The position numbers and the translations under genes are program-made. From Enoplolaimus lenunculus (lineage: Eukaryota; Nematoda; Enoplea; Enoplida; Thoracostomopsidae), in the NCBI GenBank assembly GCA_030248215.1, contig JASANG010002605.1, forward strand, positions 124,001-188,000: a stretch of DNA of 64,000 nucleotides. Direction: 5' to 3'. Below are positions 58,474 through 64,000 of this stretch, piece by piece. The notes below the pieces were generated by a model. The model searched no databases and was not told where the DNA came from. It was given only the letters and a program-made list of their open reading frames with translations. Numbering within the stretch: the stretch's first letter is position 1; each line of letters begins with the position of its first letter.

Positions 58474-58803
58474 CATGATACCCTTTAACAAGAGTATGCA
58501 ACTGGGTACATTCTATGTAGAAAAAAATGTACCCAGCGCGCGTTGCATTTTTGGCTTTCCCCCTATTTGGGGGGGTCAAAATCTCCCTCGATGATTAAAT
58601 TCATGTGCTAATGTATATACTAAAAAGTGGTCCGATTATTTTTTCGGTGTTGGCTGGCGGATACACGTGTAAAATGAACATAAAATTGACCCCCCCAAAA
58701 TGAGGGGGGTAGGCCAAAAACGCAACGCGTGCCGGTACATTCTTTAATACACAGAATGTACCCAGTTGCACACTCTTGTTAGAATGATCATCCACTCTTG
58801 GTT
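58474..58803. mobile_element. F-family TIR element with nested inverted repeats
   Basis: The outer ends are ACCAAGAGTGCATGAT and ATCATCCACTCTTGGT. Inside, TA-flanked inner repeats run from ACAAGAGTATGCAACTGGGT (58498) to its complement ending CTCTTGT (58779), about 95 bp each. The C-run blocks face each other. It matches 40925-41233. Confidence 0.75.
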
Positions 58804-58809
58804 TTACTA

Positions 58810-60176
58810 TTCTGCGCGGAGCTTGGTCATTCTAACGGGGTTAGTGTGGTGGTAACTCCAACGGGGTAAGAGTGCACGGCTTTTGGAAAACTTGAGGAAA
58901 TTACTAGAGCATTGGTATTTGTGGACTTGTGGCTGGTCTGAACAGAATCTAGGCATAAGTGCACACGAGATTTCGGATCAGGCTGCGTCAATTAGGACAT
59001 ACATATTGTGTCGTAAATTGCGTTGTGTTATAAAATTAGTGTCACAACTGTATTCGGGTGGGAAAATAAATGGTTTTATTACGACCGCGTTATGGAATCA
59101 GAGCGATAAGCGTACATCGAGATAGAACTGCACGGAGTTGTATTTTGGGGACTATAAGACCAATAAGTCACGAACTTCTCACTACATTGCTAAAAGTAAT
59201 ATTTGTCCATATCTTCCGGACCCGCTCCAGTCTTAATATATCGATACATAATGCCAATTTCTTACTCATACCTCCCCTGATAATTTCAATTAAATTTCTT
59301 TTTGTAAGACTAAAATATATACTTTCACTTTTTGTGATCTTATATGGACTACATTGGAACCAAAAATGTTTTTCAACACTTCTAGAAATCCGCATTTTTT
59401 CAAACATTATATTACTTTGTGAAAGCGACGCGATGAGTTGAATTGCGCCCTTTATCGCGTTTAGTGTTTGGTTTAGCACATCTTATTAATTTCACAACAC
59501 GAATGGAGAAAACTTTTGTAACAAGAACCAAACTTTTTGAATTAATCTTGTGTTTTTCTTTCTCAGGGGAAAGCTGCGGACTAAATAGGATAGGGTTTTC
59601 GCCCGCCCCACCCTACACTAAGCTGTTCATTATTCAGACAGCTAAGTACTTGACGTATTTATTCAATGCAAATTTTTGACTGGGCTAATTTTGAGATATT
59701 TAAAAATACGAAGTCGTTTTTTCAATAAATATCAAGCTTGATTGAAGTTTTTCTTTTAATTTTGGAATGTTAAAGAAATCAAAATTTTAAATCATCATGG
59801 AAGTATGATGGAATGCAGTTCAATATTTTAACTCAGGTTTGAACACAGGATTTGTTTTCGTCTGCTCCAGCTACTTTAATGGCGAAACAATGCAAATTTT
59901 CCCAAAAAATTCTACACAATAGCACTTCGGATATTGGGCGGATATCCGTATACACGTTTCGTTTGCGACACATATCCGGATATATATGTATTTTGTCTGA
60001 TATTTATTGCATACTTTGTTTCAATCTTTTGCTGCCACTGTATTGTATCGACAATTTTAGCATTTAGGGAATAAACGCTTCCCTTTCTAATTATTTTATT
60101 GAAAATATTTTATTCAAATAAAATCCAAAATAATCAGTGTGGATCTAAAGTTTATTTTTATTTTCTGCGTTCACAG
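58810..60176. other. Upstream of the calponin-homology exons
   Basis: It may be an intron of the following gene. No upstream exon of that gene could be identified. Confidence 0.4.
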
Positions 60177-60316
60177 GAAAAATCAAAATTCTCAGAAGAA
60201 GAAATAACGGAAATTCTTGAATGGATCAAAAACTGCATTGGAGGCGGATGTTTGAATACGTGCGGAACGGCCGACAATTTCTATGATGTCCTTAAAGACG
60301 GCGTTATATTATGCAA
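60177..60316 (+). CDS. Calponin/transgelin-like protein, CH-domain exon 1
   Basis: 46 codons plus 2 nt between acceptor TGCGTTCACAG and donor TGCAA|GTAACA. It reads KFSEEEITEILEWIKNCIGG and then NFYDVLKDGVILCK. This is the N-terminal half of a type-3 calponin-homology domain as in transgelin and calponin (pattern 'E..I..WI......NF...LKDGVILCKL'). These are actin-binding muscle and cytoskeletal proteins. An upstream exon with the start codon is required and was not found; the ATG at 60099 is intronic. Confidence 0.85.
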
Positions 60317-60654
60317 GTAACACTCTGATTTGTTTTTATGTAAATTTTTTAATAGCCATAGTTTAAGTAGCTATTTTGAAGAACTAGGTGTGTTATCTTC
60401 TTAAAATTTCGTTTATTTTCTAAAAAGACTCAAATTATTAAGGGTCGATGATGATTCATGGTCAAAAGTATGTTAACTTACACATCTAATTAAATTCTTA
60501 GGAATCAATGTTGCGCGAATTCGTTTAACAAAAGCTAAATTTAAGTTAGTACTCCCAAGTGTTAAATGTTCTTATAAAACGCAAATCATCATCTTCAGTC
60601 CGTTAAGTTTGAGCGTTACACGACCAATGCGCAAATAAAGTGACCATGGCCCAT

Positions 60655-60990
60655 GATCTGTCCGATCTGTCCCGTTTGTCCCAAGTGTCCACTGTCCCAT
60701 CTGTCCCAACTGTCCCACCTATCCCACCTATCCCAACTGTCCCGTTTGTCCCATCTGTTCCATCTGTCCATATGTCCCAACTGCCCCATCTGTCCGATCT
60801 GTCCCAACTGTCCCATCTGTTCCAACTGTCCCATTTGTCCCGACTGTCCAACTGTCCCATTTGTCCCAACTGTCCCGTTTGTCCCAACTGTCCCGTTTGT
60901 CCCATCTGTCCCCACGGTCCCATCTGTCCAAACTGTTCCATTTGTGCCACTGTCTCATCTGTCCCAACTTTCCCGCTGTCCCAATTATAT
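60655..60990 (+). repeat. 9-bp minisatellite (TGTCCCAAC)n in the CH-gene intron
   Basis: About 36 units of CTGTCCCAN / TTGTCCCGN. The long ORFs over it in several frames are period-9 artefacts. Confidence 0.9.
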
Positions 60991-61002
60991 TTTTTGTATG
61001 TA

Positions 61003-61078
61003 CTCCTGGTACATTGCTGTCCCGGGAAAATGGGACGGGTACTCCTGGTACATTTCTGTCCCGGGAAAATGGGACGGC
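61003..61078 (+). repeat. Two 38-bp direct repeats with a CCCGGG palindrome
   Basis: Two copies of GTACTCCTGGTACATT then CTGTCCCGGGAAAATGGGAC, differing at a single base. They are followed by CCTTTAGGGTAACATTGGCC, which resembles the A-family right end. Confidence 0.75.
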
Positions 61079-61158
61079 CTTTAGGGTAACATTGGCCGTG
61101 ACCATTACAGGGCTGACCAGATTTTCACCAAATACGAGTTCAATTTCGCGGTTTGCAG

Positions 61159-61363
61159 GCTTGTCAATTCATTCAGCCCCAATTGTGTGCCACGAATCCA
61201 AATTCCAAAATCTAAATTCGCAATGATGGAAAACGTCACGGCGTTTGTTCAAGTTGCTCGAGCGATGGGTGTCGCAGACGAAGAAACGTTTCAAACAGGG
61301 GATTTGGTCGAACGCCGAGACTTGTTCGCGGTGTATATGTGCTTGATTTCGCTTGGACGTATT
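61159..61363 (+). CDS. Calponin/transgelin-like protein, CH-domain exon 2
   Basis: Completes the Lys codon of exon 1 (AA|G), then 68 codons to the donor CGTATT|GTAAGG, phase 0. LVNSFSPNCVPRIQIPKSKF, FAMMENVTAFVQVARAMGV and FQTGDLVERRDLFAVYMCLI match the second half of the transgelin/calponin CH domain ('F..MENI..FL.A....GV....FQT.DL.E..D...V...L..LG'). Later exons with calponin repeats were not found. Confidence 0.88.
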
Positions 61364-62853
61364 GTAAGGATGACCGTACACTTTCTGGTTTTTAGTTAAG
61401 TTTTATTAACGCGGTTCGACGCCAGTGGCATAACCAAGTTTTATTAATCAAACCTTTACGATTTTTGTCCTGAACTTTAACGACCCCTTCAAAATCATGG
61501 CTTCGCTTCTGGCAGAATAAAAATATAAACAGCGTTGTATTGTCGGAACGTTGCGCTTTGCCACCCTGAGTAAACATTAAACTCCCGTTTTCTAGGCTCA
61601 TCGTTATGGCAAACCAAATGTAGGCAAAAAGACGTTCGCTTACGTTATTCCACAACTGCTCGAAGACTAAAATAACCACGAATTGATCCGTTTTTGTAAA
61701 TATACATGTGCATATTAAAAGTGTAAAGTAAATAAAAAAATATTCGCAAACTGTGCCAAAACTATTTGCTTTAATTTGCCTATCTGCTCTGACAAGTGTT
61801 CACAAACTATTTATTAGTCAAAATAAACCAAAAAATTGAGATCCGTGGTCTAAATTTGAAAACACAGCCAATGTAAAGAACATCTCGTAACAATAGTAAA
61901 ACCATATTCCTAAGCCTAAGCATAACCGTACAAACAATCCTGCACCTAAGCCTAAAGCCATGGGCTCGCGAACCACAACTTCGATGATTGGAATCGTGTC
62001 AACCTAAAACCATTAAACACAGTCAAAAATTTTCCAAACTGCTGTGAGGAGCAGCCCGAATTCCAATTCCGCAGGCAAATCTAGTATTCTTCAGTATCCG
62101 GTTCCGGTAAACCCGATATTTTCCGCTGGAATTTTTCGGTATTTTCTCTATGGGTATTGAAAGATAATTTGAAAATTTTAAAAAACTGGTGCATATTCTA
62201 ACACTTTTTTCTCTAACATTTTCCAAGCCTTTATTTTACCAGAATTACAACTTGTGTCATATTTCATACTTTATAGTGCGTTTTTTGTTATATACCGCAT
62301 GAAATGTATAGCTGTTGCAATAATTTACACAATATATTTCCCAAAATTGCTGGCAGAACACCATTGATGGTAGATTTATACCTGCTAAATGTCGGCATCT
62401 AAATACACAAAAAATAAGTAAAATTTTTTACATAGTGTTGCTACTAATACTTTACTTTGATGGTTACAGTTGAATTTTACTGTGGTAACAGGTACTTTTC
62501 AATTTATGTTCTTGCTCCGTTTCCGTTCCGGATATCATTTCGCTTTCCGGTTTCGAAATTTTGTAATTTCGGATGTACCCTGATACTGTATATTATCACG
62601 GTTACCTTCCAATAGGGTATAAACAACCTTAAAGATGCTCTAATAAACCATACACCATAGAAATTAGCTACAGACCAACAGTTATAGAAGCCTAACTAAA
62701 GAAAATCTCTATCAAAGCAAATCGTATTCACAGAGTTTAAGTCCACAAGTTTCAATTGCACTTACGTCCCTGGGCTGGCCACTCAGTTACGTCCCAAGTT
62801 TTCCAAGCCTGCCCACGCAACTGGAGCTCTTTAATTTTAACCATTTAAAACAT
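61364..62853. other. Between the CH-domain exons and the right-hand gene
   Basis: Contains a B-family fragment (61866-61976) and decayed K-like sequence (62040-62150, 62500-62590). A minus-strand open tract (61679-61392, ...LFAYIWFAITMSLENG) with nearby splice-like signals is unassigned. Confidence 0.4.
61866..61976 (-). mobile_element. B-family element, decayed
   Basis: The left end is GCCAATGTAAAGAACATCTC, then GCCTAAGC units and AAGCCATGGGC at the right. The right inverted repeat is mostly lost. Confidence 0.6.
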
Positions 62854-63999
62854 TCAAAACAATTTCTTCAACTCGCCAACAAAATTCAACACCAAATTCA
62901 TACAATCACTAAACACTGGGGCTACCTGTGCGTACAACAATTGCTCAAGACTCATTCCAGAAGCAAGCATTGCCATTGTCAAATGATGCAATGCACTTCC
63001 GGACATAGTATAAGCAACAACATCAAGTCCACATCCTGCCGCAATTGACCACCATTCATCGGAATCATTTTCGCTATCCCAGACGTTGTCGTCCAGATAT
63101 TCAGAATTTGGCATCCGATTCAAATCCATTCGGTTTTGTTGAGATTCGCTATCCCAGACTCGTTGTTCACCGTGTCCCAGATGTCTAGGATTTCGCCCCG
63201 GATCCAACTGTACTCGCTGCTTCGAACCAGTGTCCCAGATTTCTTGTCCCTTCTTGTTCTGACAGCTATCTTGAGTCCGAATATTATTGGCATTACATAT
63301 CGTTTGGTCAATTGCCGAAATTTGAAACAACCGAAACAACGACCGAATGCAGACTTGCAGTTCATTAATATAATGAACTATTTGCAAGTTATACGATGCC
63401 TGGTTACTAAGAAAGGTAACAAGACACCTGCCGTCTAAGATGTTCTTTACCGACTCCAAAAACTGGTTATACCTTCGCACTTCAACTGCATCAATATCTC
63501 CTAGCAATACCAATCGCTTACTTTCTGTTTCTACAAAACAAGAAGTAGAGTACATCGTACCTCTTAACCCAAGTCGCTCAGGGTAATGAATCCTTCCACG
63601 GTCTTGTTTTCTTTCACTATGAAGAAGATCAGTTTTAAGCAAAGTCAGTGTTAAATTCAATAAAATTGAGTCAAAAAGTTGTTGGAACCCGTAAGAATGC
63701 GTATAATCAGTATGCGAGATCCAGTACGAAAGCGACAAAAGCAGCAAATGAGTGTTAGGACAAACAAACTTAGCAAACACTATTTCTTTAGACCGAGGTA
63801 TCTTAACTTCTTCACATAGCAAGCATAAACGCTTAAAATACACGTCAACACCTTTGTAGTCACATTTCTCAGCATTCGTTATGTTGCTAGTAACAGACGG
63901 GTTGTCTCCTATATCACAATTTGCCCTTCCATCAGAATATTTCCCTCCTGTACTATTCCCTCTTGATCCAAGGTCGTGAACGCCTTGTCGGCAGCTTCG
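62854..63999 (-). CDS. Unknown protein, C-terminal part (runs off the window)
   Basis: An uninterrupted minus-strand frame of 381 residues from the right edge to a stop at 62854. It is far longer than chance frames here, so it is very probably coding. The visible part starts within a Gly/Ser/Asn-rich stretch, then KRLCLLCEEVKIPRSKEIVF and a Leu-rich region (HLLLLSLSYWI, LLNLTLTLLKTDLLH). RLVLLGDIDAVEVRRYNQFL follows, then an acidic, Trp-containing region with repeated 'WDS/WDTGS' motifs, and a hydrophobic C-terminus (ALHHLTMAMLASGMSLEQLL). I do not recognise the family. Whether it is soluble or membrane-associated is unclear. A splice donor-like site, GGGAC|GTAAGT, lies 85 bp past the stop, possibly in the 3' untranslated region. 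Confidence 0.75.
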   Translation of the reverse strand, partial: RSCRQGVHDLGSRGNSTGGKYSDGRANCDIGDNPSVTSNITNAEKCDYKGVDVYFKRLCLLCEEVKIPRSKEIVFAKFVCPNTHLLLLSLSYWISHTDYTHSYGFQQLFDSILLNLTLTLLKTDLLHSERKQDRGRIHYPERLGLRGTMYSTSCFVETESKRLVLLGDIDAVEVRRYNQFLESVKNILDGRCLVTFLSNQASYNLQIVHYINELQVCIRSLFRLFQISAIDQTICNANNIRTQDSCQNKKGQEIWDTGSKQRVQLDPGRNPRHLGHGEQRVWDSESQQNRMDLNRMPNSEYLDDNVWDSENDSDEWWSIAAGCGLDVVAYTMSGSALHHLTMAMLASGMSLEQLLYAQVAPVFSDCMNLVLNFVGELKKLF

Positions 64000-64000
64000 G

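Noticed and set aside
60603-61105. Several overlapping 100-149-codon ORFs
   Set aside because: They are translations of the 9-bp minisatellite in the calponin-gene intron.

Overview
The window looks like nuclear DNA from a repeat-rich nematode with long introns. Two independent things point that way. The telomere hexamer of nematodes, TTAGGC, occurs in many short interstitial tracts. The best gene is a Cys-loop chloride-channel subunit of the type expanded in nematodes. There is no bacterial-style gene packing, and coding sequence is a small fraction of the 64 kb. The species cannot be named from sequence alone.

Layout, left to right. 1-8.5 kb is mobile DNA, dominated by a piggyBac transposon whose 566-aa transposase (minus, 5196-6896) looks intact, next to a 29-bp minisatellite. 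From 8523 to 18311 six plus-strand exons with matching splice phases encode one good MAM domain and a second, weaker module. This gene is not obvious as an ORF because every exon is short. Its introns hold short inverted-repeat elements and a minisatellite rich in E2F-like motifs. From 30431 down to 22707 six minus-strand exons assemble into an 842-aa ligand-gated anion channel with a very long M3-M4 loop. About 30.5-60 kb is gene-poor and filled with inverted-repeat elements, microsatellites and decayed repeats. At 60177-61363 two plus-strand exons encode most of a calponin-homology domain. A minus-strand gene of unknown function runs off the right edge (62854-63999).

Mobile DNA falls into families recognised by comparing copies inside the window. 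They are: TTAA-flanked elements carrying a tRNA-Gly-like Pol III promoter (T); two related families with internal TTAGGC telomere repeats and target duplications of about 8 bp (A and B); TA-flanked elements with ends CTGTAGTGACCCG (C); a fully palindromic GACTC foldback element (D); further TA-type elements (E and F); and hAT-like elements (H and K). The T family shares its TTAACCCT tip with the intact piggyBac element, so that transposase, or a relative, may mobilise it.

The two points most worth follow-up are the short mobile elements that carry nematode telomere repeats, and the piggyBac-type elements that carry a tRNA-like promoter.
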